From positions 1,798,001 through 1,862,000 of the forward strand of contig NZ_JAQNDK010000001.1 in NCBI RefSeq assembly GCF_028368935.1: 64,000 nt of DNA, read 5' to 3'. Below are positions 24,566 to 32,893 of this stretch, one piece after another; positions within the stretch are counted from its first letter, which is position 1, and each line of letters opens with the position of its first letter. The position numbers and the translations under genes are program-made. The notes under the pieces were generated by a model. The model did not search any database. It saw nothing but the letters and a program-made list of their open reading frames with translations, and was not told the origin of the DNA. This DNA is from Sorangium aterium (lineage in GTDB: Bacteria; Myxococcota_A; Polyangia; Polyangiales; Polyangiaceae).

Positions 24566-25093
24566 CCCCTGCGCTGGTAGCGGGCGAGCGGGGCCGAGCG
24601 TGCCTGTCCGCAGCGGTGCAGCGCGAGAGCACCCTGGATGACTGACGAGCGGCCTCGGCCGCCGCTACTGGCCCAGCGGCGGTGCGCAAACCTGGGTGGG
24701 TCGCGACAGGCTCATCCGACGAGCTCTCGCAGCTCCTCGAGCCCTCCACCTGGAAGTCCTGCATCGACGATCTGCTGCAAGACATGCCCTTTCCCCGAAG
24801 TGCCAGATGAATAGGTGACAGAAGAAGAGCAGGCCGATGCAGGTGTGGCGGGGTACCAGCGTGCGGGATTTGCATCACGGGATTCCGCAGCAGGTTCGAC
24901 GCGTCGCCGGTGTCAAGGCAGATGCCGCACGCTCGGCACCCTGCGCTGTTGAGGCGTGCAGCTGGCGCTCACCACCCGGGGAGAAAGAAACTCCCCCAGG
25001 ACGGCGCCCGGGAGCCGCCATCTTCCTGGCGCTGCTCAGCCCCGGCTCCCCGTCCTGGTACGCGGCCGGGGTCCGGATTACGTTGTGTTCGCG
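24566..25093. other. Intergenic stretch, no gene seen
   Basis: This 528-bp stretch lies between the DUF1801 gene and the broken LysR gene. Short open frames cross it on both strands but none has a recognisable domain, a ribosome site or consistent codon use. It may contain decayed coding DNA. Confidence 0.4.
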
Positions 25094-25978
25094 ATGGACA
25101 GCGTCAGTTCCCTCAACGTCTTCGTTCAGGTTGTCGACAGCGGAAGCTTCGTCGCAGCCGCTCGCGTCCTCGGCATTTCTGCGTCCGCTGTCGGGAAGAG
25201 CATTACGCGCCTCGAGGAGCGCGCGAGCTTCCGGCTGTTTCATCGAACCAGCCGCAGCCTGCGACTCACGCCGGAGGGAGCGCGCTTCGCTGCGCGTTGA
25301 CGGCGTATCCTCGCCGAGATTCAGGCGGCCGAAGCGGAGTTCGCGGCGGCCACGACGGCTCCCACGGGACTGCTGCGGGTAAGCCTTCCACTCGTGGGCG
25401 GTCCCTTCCACTCGGCGGTCGCCGACTTCCACGAAGCGCATCCAGCCATCGATCTCGAGCTGGATTACACCAACCGGAGCGTCGACCTCGTACGTGAGGG
25501 TTTCGACGCGGCGATCCGGTGGGGTCCCCTCCACGACTCGATGCTCAAGGCGCGATCGCTCGGCTCCTACCGGTGCGTTCTCGTCGGCTCGCCCGCTTAC
25601 CTCGCCCAACGCGGGACGCCGCGCCGCCTCCGCGATCTCCGTGAGCACGACCTTCTCCAGCTACGCCTATCGAACAACGGGCAACGAAAACCTCTGGGCT
25701 ATCTCGGCGCACACCGGGAGAAGGTGGAGTGCGCGCGCACGCCGGTCGTCGCCAACAGGGTCGAGGCGCTCGTGGATTTCGCCGTTCGCGGCCGCGGTCT
25801 CGCCTACGTCGCCGACGTCTTGATAAGAGATGAGCGCGCTCGAGGAGCGCTCGTCACGGTTCTCGAGGAGCAGATCGGACACTCGACGCCGGCGCATCTG
25901 ATGTGGGCGCCAGGCAAGCACGTGTCGCCGAAGCTGCGCGTGTTCATCGACTGGATGGCGAAGCACTTCACTCGTTGA
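25094..25978 (+). pseudogene. LysR-type regulator gene with an internal stop codon
   Basis: The frame from ATG 25094 (MDSVSSLNVFVQVVDSGSFV) encodes a complete LysR helix-turn-helix domain (GISASAVGKSITRLEERA). It then hits TGA at 25298-25300 within FAAR-stop-RRILAEIQ, where the family usually has Cys (TGC). The same frame continues without further interruption to 25978 and encodes the whole ligand-binding half (LLRVSLPLVGGPF, FDAAIRWGPLHDS, CVLVGSPAYLAQRG). Its full length of 294 codons is normal for LysR. One substitution therefore separates it from an intact gene, so this is a recent nonsense mutation or a sequencing error. Confidence 0.85.
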
Positions 25979-26179
25979 CGGGAGCTCGACTTTGCAAGGC
26001 GGCGCGTTGAAGACCCACATGCCCCACGGCCCCGATCACGTGAGGAGCCCTGGTCGGCTGGCGCTCGACGCGAAGGCGTCGCGCCGGCGCGGGTTCCTTC
26101 GACACCCGGCGGCAGAGGGTGCCCCTGCGGTCCAGGCCGTTCACCTCGCGTTGGCCGTCGCAGAGTCGATCCCGGAGCG

Positions 26180-26377
26180 GAGAACCTCGCCTTCGCGACA
26201 CGCCTCGTGCGCGCAGGAGTGCCGACGGAGCTGCACGTGTATCCAGGAACGTTCCACGGAGCCGACTTGATTCCTGGGACGCGTGTGGAGGCAGCGTTTG
26301 CGCGTAACGCACATGAGGCCCTCCGTCGTGCTTTGGAACGTCGGAACGAACCCGCCATCGAGGCATCGCCGCGCTGA
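26180..26377 (+). pseudogene. C-terminal remnant of an Aes-type alpha/beta hydrolase
   Basis: The frame reads ENLAFATRLVRAGVPTELHV, then YPGTFHGADLIPGTR, and ends at TGA 26375-26377. AGVPTELHVYPGxFHG is the usual C-terminal block of hormone-sensitive-lipase-like esterases, with the catalytic His in FHG. The N-terminal two thirds (HGGG and GDSAGG motifs) are missing, and no start can be placed upstream. It lies between a broken LysR gene and a frameshifted SDR gene. Confidence 0.72.
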
Positions 26378-26481
26378 CGGGCCACGCAGTACGGTCGCAA
26401 CGTTGATTGCCTGATCTGGGGAGACGACTCGGCCCTGGTTCGCGCCGAGGGGTCGATCCCCAAAGACACAGAAGGATATCT

Positions 26482-27223
26482 ATGAATGAGCTTGAAGGGA
26501 AGGTCGCCCTCGTTACTGGCGGTAACAGCGGCATCGGTCTCGCTTCGGCGAAGGAGCTCGTCGCCCGCGGCGGGCACGTCTTCATCACAGGGCGGCGCCG
26601 CGACGCGCTCGAGGCAGCGGTTACGAGCATAGGCAGGAACGTGACTGCGGTCCAGGGAGACGCGGGAAAGCTCGATGAGCTCGATCGCCTCTTCGCCCAG
26701 ATCAAGGCGGAGAAGGGCCATCTCGACATCCTGTTCGCGAATGCGGGCACCGTCGAAGCTACCCCATTCCCCGAGGTCACCTTCGATCGTCACTTCGACG
26801 TCAATGTCAAGGGCGTCTTCTTCCTGGTGCAGAAGGCGCTTCCACTGTTGCGCGACAGAGGAGCAGTGATCCTGAACGGGTCGGTCGTCGGTTCGAAGGG
26901 CTTCGCAGGCACGAGCGTCTACAGCGCGACGAAGGCCGCGCTCCGCTCGTTCGCGCGTACCTGGACCGCGGACCTCAAGGGGCGCGGCATCCGGGTGAAC
27001 GTCGTCAGCCCCGGTCCGATACAGACGCCGGGCTGGGATGGCCTCACCCCGGACGAGCAGACGCGGAGCGCGATGAAGGCGCAGGCGATTTTCCACCATT
27101 CCGCTTGGCCGGATGGGAGAGCCAGGCGAGGTCGCGAACGTGGTGGCATTCCTCGCATCGTGCGACGCGAGCTTCATCGCGGGCACCGAGATCTTCGTCG
27201 ATGGAGGCTCCGCGCAGGTGTGA
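26482..27223 (+). pseudogene. Short-chain dehydrogenase/reductase gene with a +1 frameshift
   Basis: A GAAGGA ribosome site precedes ATG 26482. The first 200 or so codons give a classical SDR: TGGNSGIGLA (cofactor loop), LFANAG, and Ser/Tyr/Lys of the active site in NGSVVG and YSATKAALRSF, then VSPGPIQTPGW. Near 27089-27092 a run of four T appears to carry one extra base. The +1 frame then continues the family perfectly ([20 protein letters not shown], then [15 protein letters not shown]) to TGA 27221-27223. Repaired, the protein would be about 246 residues, the normal length. The open frame as it stands instead runs on into non-homologous sequence. The cause is a slippage mutation or a sequencing error. 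Confidence 0.87.
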
Positions 27224-27247
27224 CCGCGTCACGCCACGGCGGCCGGC

Positions 27248-28156
27248 TCAGCGCCCCACGTTCAGCAGCGGCTCGCGCGCGAGCTCACGAAGGAGGAACT
27301 GCTCTACCACGCGCACGCGGTCCGGCGGTCGCTTCTGAGCCGGCCGCACGAAGAAGAGAGGAATGGGCTCGGGCTCGTGTCGCCGCAAGACGGCCCTCAC
27401 GGCGCCGGTCGAGAGATCCTGCGCGACGAGCCACCCCGGCACCTGGGCGAGGCCGACGTCGGCGAGCACCGCCGCGCGGATGTCGTCCGCGTTGCTCGAG
27501 AGGAAGGTCACACGTGAAGGGTGGTGGCTCGTCGCCGCCGGCCGTCCGAATCGCCATGCGCGCCGCGCGCCTCGAGTGAAGAACACGACGCACTCGTGCT
27601 CCTGGAGATCGGGCAGCTCACGCGGCTCGCCGTGGCGCGCCAGGTACGCCGCCGAGCCCACGGTGAGCAGCGGCGTCTCCCCCACGCGCCTCGCGACGTG
27701 GCCCGAGTCACCGAGCGCCCCAGCTCGAACGGCGAGGTCGATGTTGTCGGCCACGAGGTCCGCGAGCCGATCGGAGACGGCGAGCTCCACGGAGATGCCC
27801 GGGTGCTCGGCGCGGAGCGCCCGCAGGACCGGCACGACGCAGGCGCGGCCGAAGCCTGGGGCGACCGCGATACGCACGGTGCCGCTCGGCGCGCGATCGC
27901 CGCGCGCGAGCCGCGCGACGCGCTCGTCGAGCGCTCGGACGAGCGGCCCGATCTCGTCGACGAGGCGCTGCCCGGCCGGGGTCGCGCTCACATGTCGCGT
28001 CGTGCGCCCGACCAACCGGAGCCCGAGTTCCTCTTCCAGACGCGCGATCGTCTTGCTCACGGCGGGCTGACCCACGCCGAGCTCGCGCGCCGGCACCGAG
28101 AAGCTCCTCGTCTCGACGACTCGAAGGAGGATCTTGAACGCTTCCAGTCTATCCAT
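27248..28156 (-). CDS. LysR-family transcriptional regulator
   Basis: 302 residues, normal length. The N-terminal winged helix (LEAFKILLRVVETRSFSVPA, VGQPAVSKTIARLEEELG) is followed by the LysR substrate-binding domain (GTVRIAVAPGFGRACVVPVL, NIDLAVRAGALGDSGHVARR, SNADDIRAAVLADVGLAQVP). It belongs to the large group of LysR proteins that control a neighbouring enzyme gene. It is divergent from the esterase/epoxide-hydrolase pair, which it probably regulates, and a LysR-box-like palindrome lies in the shared 113-bp gap. The inducer is unknown. Confidence 0.93.
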   Translation of the reverse strand: MDRLEAFKILLRVVETRSFSVPARELGVGQPAVSKTIARLEEELGLRLVGRTTRHVSATPAGQRLVDEIGPLVRALDERVARLARGDRAPSGTVRIAVAPGFGRACVVPVLRALRAEHPGISVELAVSDRLADLVADNIDLAVRAGALGDSGHVARRVGETPLLTVGSAAYLARHGEPRELPDLQEHECVVFFTRGARRAWRFGRPAATSHHPSRVTFLSSNADDIRAAVLADVGLAQVPGWLVAQDLSTGAVRAVLRRHEPEPIPLFFVRPAQKRPPDRVRVVEQFLLRELAREPLLNVGR

Positions 28157-28170
28157 GCGCTGCTCCGGTT

Positions 28171-28185
28171 ATTCCGACGAGGAAT
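28171..28185. promoter_or_regulatory. Candidate LysR box
   Basis: ATTCC-GACGA-GGAAT is a perfect palindrome with the T-N11-A form expected of LysR operators. It lies 15 bp upstream of the lysR start codon, in the region shared with the divergent esterase operon. Not tested beyond the pattern. Confidence 0.45.
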
Positions 28186-28269
28186 GGATCTTACCCTCCG
28201 CGACGCCGTTCTCAAGCCACGTGGGAGGTCGTATTCGTTCACGACGTCACCCCTTTGCCGAGGTCGCCT

Positions 28270-29142
28270 ATGCCGCAAATCCATCACCCGCTCTCTTCCG
28301 CCGACCGTGACGCGATGATCGCGCTGCGCTCCCAGCTCGCGAAGAGCCGCGCCGCTCCGACGCGAGCGTCGTTCGACCAGCTCATCGAGCTCACGCCGCC
28401 CGGCGCGGGCGCCTCGCACCGCGAGGCTCGCGTCGGCGGGGTGCCGGGCACATGGTGCATCCCGCCGTCGCCGCGGCCCGGTCGAGCGATCCTCTACTTG
28501 CACGGCGGTGCGTTCATCCTCGGCAGCGCTCGCGCGTTCCGCCACTTCGCCGGCCAGCTCGCGGTCCGCGCAGGCATCTCCGTGTTCGTCGCCGACTACC
28601 GCTTGGCGCCGGAGCACCCTTTCCCCGCCGCGTGGGAGGATGCAAGGGATGCGCACCTCGGCCTCGCCAGCGAGCTCGGTGTGGAGCGGGTCGCCATCGC
28701 CGGAGACTCGGCGGGCGGCGGGCTCGCGCTCGCCCTGCTGGTCGCTCAGCGCAAGGCGCCGTGCGGCGTGCTCCTCTCGCCATGGACCGATCTGTCCCTG
28801 ACTGGCGCGAGCATCGAAGCCAAGGCCCTTGAAGATCCTGTGCTCTCCCGCGGGGCGCTCGAGGCCGGCGCGCGTCACTACCTGTGCGGGCACGACCCTC
28901 GCGATCCGCGCGCCTCCGCGCTGTATGGCGCGATGGAGCACCTTCCGCCCGTTCAGGTTCACGTGGGCACGGCCGAGATCCTGCTCGACGACTCCGTTCG
29001 CCTCGATGCGCTCGCCGGCGCTGAGGTCCATGTCTGGGAGGGTATGCCCCACGTGTTCCCGAGGAGCGTCGCGACGTTCGAGGCCGCGCGCGACGCGCTC
29101 GACCTCGCCGGCGCGTTCTTGCGCCAGGGCATCGACCGGTAA
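28270..29142 (+). CDS. HSL-family alpha/beta hydrolase (esterase)
   Basis: 290 residues. The oxyanion-hole motif LYLHGGAFILGSARAFRHFA, the nucleophile elbow GDSAGGGLAL and the C-terminal EVHVWEGMPHVF (catalytic His) place it in the hormone-sensitive lipase/Aes family, with Asp expected near EILLDDSVRL. Such enzymes hydrolyse short-chain esters or act as lactonases in the cytosol. An in-frame TTG at 28255 is less likely than the ATG at 28270, which has GAGG six nt upstream. The next gene starts 18 nt after the stop, so the two form an operon divergent from a LysR regulator. Confidence 0.92.
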   Translation: MPQIHHPLSSADRDAMIALRSQLAKSRAAPTRASFDQLIELTPPGAGASHREARVGGVPGTWCIPPSPRPGRAILYLHGGAFILGSARAFRHFAGQLAVRAGISVFVADYRLAPEHPFPAAWEDARDAHLGLASELGVERVAIAGDSAGGGLALALLVAQRKAPCGVLLSPWTDLSLTGASIEAKALEDPVLSRGALEAGARHYLCGHDPRDPRASALYGAMEHLPPVQVHVGTAEILLDDSVRLDALAGAEVHVWEGMPHVFPRSVATFEAARDALDLAGAFLRQGIDR

Positions 29143-29160
29143 CGGAGGACGGAGGCGACA

Positions 29161-30012
29161 ATGCGACGAGACAGCTTCGATGTCCGAAACGTCGATGTAC
29201 GCGGCATGCGCATGGAGGTCGCGATCGCGGGTGCGGGGCCCGCTGTGCTCCTGGTCCATGGGATTCCACACACGTGGTTCCTATGGCGTCGTGTCATCGC
29301 CGCGCTGGCGGATCGTTATTTCGTCATCGCGCCGGATCTGCGCGGGCTCGGTGGCACCGAGCGCGCTCGAATGGGCTTCGACGTCACCACCGTCGCAGGA
29401 GACCTCGCGGGGCTGCTCGACGTGCTCGGCGTCGCGAGCGTGGCCGCGGTGGGGATCGATCTCGGCGTCCAGACCGCGTTCATGCTTGCCATGACGTCAC
29501 CGGGCCGGGTTCGCTGCGTGGCCCTGATGGAGGGGCTCGTGGGCACGCTGCCCGGCGCCGAGAGCTTCCTCTCGCGTGGCGCTCCATGGTGGTTCGGGTT
29601 CCACGGCGTCCCCGAGCTTCCGGAGACGCTCATCGCAGGCCACGAGGCCGCCTACGTCGACTACTTCCTCGCGATCGGGACCTACGAGCGTCGCGGTGTC
29701 GCGCCGGAGGCGCGCGAGGCCTTCGTTCGAGCCTACTCCGGTCGCGAATCCATTCGTTGCATGTGCGAGCACTACCGCGCGATGCCGGAGAGCGCGCGAC
29801 AGATCGCGAGCATCACGAGCGCGCGGCGCCTCGACATCCCGACGCTCGCGATCGCGGGAGGGGTCATCGACGGGGCGCTGGCCGGGCAGCTCCAAGGCGT
29901 CGCCCCCCACCTGGCGACCGCCACGATCGACAACGCCGCGCACATCCTCCCGGAGGACCAGCCGGAGACGCTGCTCTCGCTCCTCGAGCCCTTCATCGAA
30001 CAGCGCGGCTGA
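29161..30012 (+). CDS. Epoxide-hydrolase-like alpha/beta hydrolase
   Basis: 283 residues. HGIPHTWFLWRRV carries the HGxP motif, and the elbow VGIDLGVQTAF puts Asp rather than Ser at the nucleophile position. Together these fit soluble epoxide hydrolases or haloacetate/haloalkane dehalogenases. The C-terminal NAAHILPEDQPE holds the catalytic His. It is co-transcribed with the upstream esterase, so the pair may degrade or modify an ester- and epoxide-bearing compound; this is inference. Substrate choice between epoxide and halide cannot be read from the sequence. Confidence 0.9.
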   Translation: MRRDSFDVRNVDVRGMRMEVAIAGAGPAVLLVHGIPHTWFLWRRVIAALADRYFVIAPDLRGLGGTERARMGFDVTTVAGDLAGLLDVLGVASVAAVGIDLGVQTAFMLAMTSPGRVRCVALMEGLVGTLPGAESFLSRGAPWWFGFHGVPELPETLIAGHEAAYVDYFLAIGTYERRGVAPEAREAFVRAYSGRESIRCMCEHYRAMPESARQIASITSARRLDIPTLAIAGGVIDGALAGQLQGVAPHLATATIDNAAHILPEDQPETLLSLLEPFIEQRG

Positions 30013-30639
30013 GGCCGATGACGCGAGCCTGAGGCACCTCGAAGGCGCGGTCACGCTGCGCCACCAGCTCTGTTCCCCGCCAGACGCGGACCCCGCGCTC
30101 GCCGACGATCACCGCGCGCCAGTTTGTGGTTGACGCCGAACATGTGAGCGTTCACATTCGGTGCTCCGGAGCTTCTTCTGCCTTGCCCTGGATAGGCCGT
30201 CCTGCGCACCGGGCCCTGACTCCTCCTGCGCGCTCACGTCGACGGTCGCGCCATGGCTCCAGACGAGGCGCACGCAGGGGGAAAGGAGGCGTTGCAGGTG
30301 GGCTCGGCTGGGATGACATCAGGGCGCACTCCGGAAGACGCCCGTCCGCGGCGCGCCTGGCTCGCACCCCCCTTGGGATGGATGCCAACCGATGCCGTCT
30401 CGTGTTGGCTCCGGCGGCCAGGCCTGCTCAGACCACGAGGGCTGCTCGGAGGCGCATCCCACCCGCTGGTGTGATTACGACGGCGGTCATACCCCGTCAC
30501 CGAACGACGCCGGGCAGCACATGTCGTGGATGCCGCAGGAAGTCTGGAACTTGCTGCGGCAATTCTAGATTTATAGCGCGCGAAGCAAAGCGGCGCTGAC
30601 TTGCGTGCCAGGTTGGCGTTGATATAGAATCTCCGTCCG
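30013..30639. other. Intergenic stretch upstream of secreted esterase
   Basis: This 627-bp stretch lies between same-strand genes. The last 70 bases are AT-richer, with tctagatttatag and ttgatatagaatct just before the next start, a plausible promoter. The earlier part has no recognisable gene; a short minus-strand stretch near 30035-30125 looks protein-like but is broken and I cannot name it. Confidence 0.4.
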
Positions 30640-32013
30640 ATGAACCAATCTCAAAATCACGCTCTCGGATTCGCATCGCTCTCGTTGGCGCTGCTCTTCG
30701 CGCTGCCTGCGCGCGGGGCGTCGCTACAAAAAGTCAATCAGAGCGAATGGGGGACGGACGGCCTGCCCAGCTACGTCAACATGTACATTTACGTGCCTGA
30801 CAAGCTGGCGACCAAGCCTCCCATCGTCGTCGCTCCCCATCATTGCCAGGGCAATGGCCAGGGGACGTTCAGCGAGATGTCGAGCCTGGTTTCCATAGCG
30901 AACACCAGCGGCTTCATCATGATCTTCCCGGAGGCCACCGGGCAGAACTGCTGGGACGCGGGATCGACGAGATCGCTCCACCACGGCGGTGGTGGCGATA
31001 CGGGGGCCATCGTCCAGATGGTGAAATACACGCTCGCGAAGTACAACGGCGATGGGGGCCGCGTGTACTCGGTCGGCGGGTCATCGGGCGGCATCATGAC
31101 CGAGGCGCTGCTCGGTGTGTACCCCGACGTGTTCATGGCCGGCGTGTCGCTCATGGGCGTTCCGTGTGGCTGCTGGGCCGAGGGCTACAACGACGTCACC
31201 GGGACGGGGAACTCGGCCCAGTGGAGCGGCCCCTGCGGGGGCGGCAACGTCACGAAGACCGGGCAGCAGTGGGGAGATCTCGTTCGTTCCTACTATCCCG
31301 GTTACACCGGCCATCGCCCGCGCCTGCAGCATTGGCATGGCACCGCCGACACCGTCCTCAACTACAAGAACATGGCTGAGGACGTCAAAGAGTGGACGAA
31401 CCTTCTGGGCTTGAGCGAGACCGCGGATGGGACCGACACGCCAAAGCGTGGAACCACGCGCCAGTTCTGGAAGAGCTCTTGCGGCTACACGGTCTACGAG
31501 ACGTTCGCGATGGACGGCGTCGGGCACGCTGTGCCGTTCGACGGCCCCGCCGTCGCCGCCTATTTCGGCCTCGACAAGGCCGGCGGTCAGGATCCAGAGA
31601 CGGCAGCGTGTCCCGGCGCTGTTCCCGGTGGCGACGGCACCGATGGCGCGGGTGGCGCGGGTGGCGCGGCGGGAACCGGTGGTGCGGGTAGCGCGGCAGG
31701 AACCGGTGGTGCGGCTAACGCGGCAGGAACCGGCGGTGCTGGTGGCACGGCAGGAACCGGTGGCGAGGGCGGGGCCATGGAAAGTGGCTCAGGCGGCAGC
31801 GTAGGCAGCGGCGGCGCGATTGACTCGGGGTCCGCGGGGGCGAATGGACAGGACGCCAGCTCGGGAGCTGGCGACGCGACGGGAGGAGACAGCTCGAGCT
31901 CCGGTTGCAGCTGCGCCCTGGGCAACGACGCGAGAGACTCCGGCGCCCAGGCGGGGTTCCTCCTCGCGGCCCTGGGATTGCTGCTCGGTCGCCCGAAGCG
32001 CCGCCCTCGCTGA
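30640..32013 (+). CDS. Secreted CE1/PHB-depolymerase-like esterase with MYXO-CTERM-like tail
   Basis: 457 residues. An N-terminal signal peptide ends near LPARGAS. The catalytic domain (about 28-320) has the features of esterase family CE1 (feruloyl/acetylxylan esterase, PHB depolymerase): [28 protein letters not shown]-like lid region, nucleophile elbow [34 protein letters not shown] (Asp) and [10 protein letters not shown] (His). A Gly/Ala/Thr-rich repeat linker (about 325-410) leads to [13 protein letters not shown], a hydrophobic helix and RPKRRPR. That is the layout of the MYXO-CTERM surface-sorting tail. The protein is therefore probably exposed on the cell surface and cleaves esters of plant polymers or polyesters. 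Confidence 0.9.
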   Translation: MNQSQNHALGFASLSLALLFALPARGASLQKVNQSEWGTDGLPSYVNMYIYVPDKLATKPPIVVAPHHCQGNGQGTFSEMSSLVSIANTSGFIMIFPEATGQNCWDAGSTRSLHHGGGGDTGAIVQMVKYTLAKYNGDGGRVYSVGGSSGGIMTEALLGVYPDVFMAGVSLMGVPCGCWAEGYNDVTGTGNSAQWSGPCGGGNVTKTGQQWGDLVRSYYPGYTGHRPRLQHWHGTADTVLNYKNMAEDVKEWTNLLGLSETADGTDTPKRGTTRQFWKSSCGYTVYETFAMDGVGHAVPFDGPAVAAYFGLDKAGGQDPETAACPGAVPGGDGTDGAGGAGGAAGTGGAGSAAGTGGAANAAGTGGAGGTAGTGGEGGAMESGSGGSVGSGGAIDSGSAGANGQDASSGAGDATGGDSSSSGCSCALGNDARDSGAQAGFLLAALGLLLGRPKRRPR

Positions 32014-32124
32014 GCGCGTAAGACCCCTGCCTTTTACGGCGCCGCGCCCTCCACGAGCCCTCCACAGCGCGTTTGCCGTCTTCTTCTGCTCCACGTCGCG
32101 CTCAAAGGCCGCGGGCTTCGAGCG

Positions 32125-32465
32125 CTACCAGTCGTTTCCGGCCTCGAACTGCGGGACGCAGGCGCGGGCGAAGGTGTCGGGGTCGTCGGCGCGGCAGGGG
32201 TCGGCGCGGCGGAAGCCGGTGAAGGTGACTGCCAATTCTCGGTGCCGTCGTCGGCTCCCGACACCTCGAGCAGCGGAGCGTCGCAGACGGGGAGCACATC
32301 ATCCGCCGGCGCGAGCACGACTTGCCGACCGCCCGCCGCGCCCCCTTCCCCGCTCAGGCCCGCTTCGCCGCCCGCGCTCCCCACCTGCTCGTGCGCGCCA
32401 TGCGGGCTGTCGCCACATCCCCAGAGCAACGCCGCCCCGAACCACACGAACCTCATCGATGCCAT
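32125..32465 (-). pseudogene. Small lipoprotein gene with a -1 frameshift
   Basis: From ATG 32465 the frame reads MASMRFVWFGAALLWGCGDS, a signal sequence with lipobox LWGC, then a Gly-rich linker and VCDAPLLEVSGADDGTE. At about 32248-32252 one base seems to be missing (gagaattg in place of gaggaattg). The next frame then reads ELAVTFTGFRRADPC and FARACVPQFEAGNDW to a TAG at 32125-32127, with cysteines typical of myxobacterial lipoproteins. Unrepaired, the frame becomes Ser/Pro/Thr-rich nonsense. The corrected product would be about 113 residues, function unknown. Confidence 0.68.
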
Positions 32466-32593
32466 GCCGACGCCGCCTAGCAAAGGGCGTGCTCGTCCTA
32501 CGCAGCCGCGGAAATGCCGCCGGCCGCAGCCAGCAGTGAACGCACCGTCACAACGTGACGCGCCGCAGGCACATCCCTCGTCTACGCCACCCT

Positions 32594-32878
32594 GACGCTC
32601 GCGCGGAGGATCTCGACCACAAGTCGTTGTGGCGTGGCGCGCTCGAGCGCTATCGTTGGTTTGTGCCGGCGACCGGTTGGCGACAGTTCAAGGCCGAGGG
32701 TAAGAAGAAGCAACCGTATCAATTTCGGCTGTCACGGCAGTTGTTCGCGTTTGCCGGCTTGTGGTCGCGCTGGAGGTCGCCGGACGGTGAAGTCGTCGAC
32801 TCGTGCGCGATCGTGACGGCCGCGCCGAACGCCCAATCCGCGGAGGTTCGTGACCGCATGCCGCTGATGATGGAAGAA
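32594..32878 (+). pseudogene. SRAP (YedK/HMCES-type) peptidase remnant
   Basis: The frame reads DARAEDLDHKSLWRGALERY, then FVPATGWRQFKAEGKKKQPY, LFAFAGLWSRWRSPDGEVVD, SCAIVTAAPNAQ and DRMPLMM. This is the middle of SOS-response-associated peptidases (family pattern NARAET, CLVPADGWYEW, FAFAGLW, DGEV, TIVT, DRMP). Those proteins form DNA-protein crosslinks at abasic sites through an N-terminal Cys2, which is absent here along with the whole N-terminal 60 or so residues; the C-terminus is also lost. The reading frame remains open and runs directly into the following lipoprotein gene, which gives a misleading fused frame. Confidence 0.85.
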
Positions 32879-32893
32879 AGCGCCGCGAGCGCG

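Noticed and set aside
24489-24878. A 129-codon minus-strand frame downstream of the DUF1801 gene
   Set aside because: No recognisable domain or ribosome site, mixed codon use, and it overlaps the end of a well-supported gene.
30035-30125. A minus-strand stretch that looks protein-like (VIVGERGVRVWRGTELVAQR)
   Set aside because: It is only about 30 codons, has no start or end, and I could not assign a family, so it is not listed as a pseudogene.
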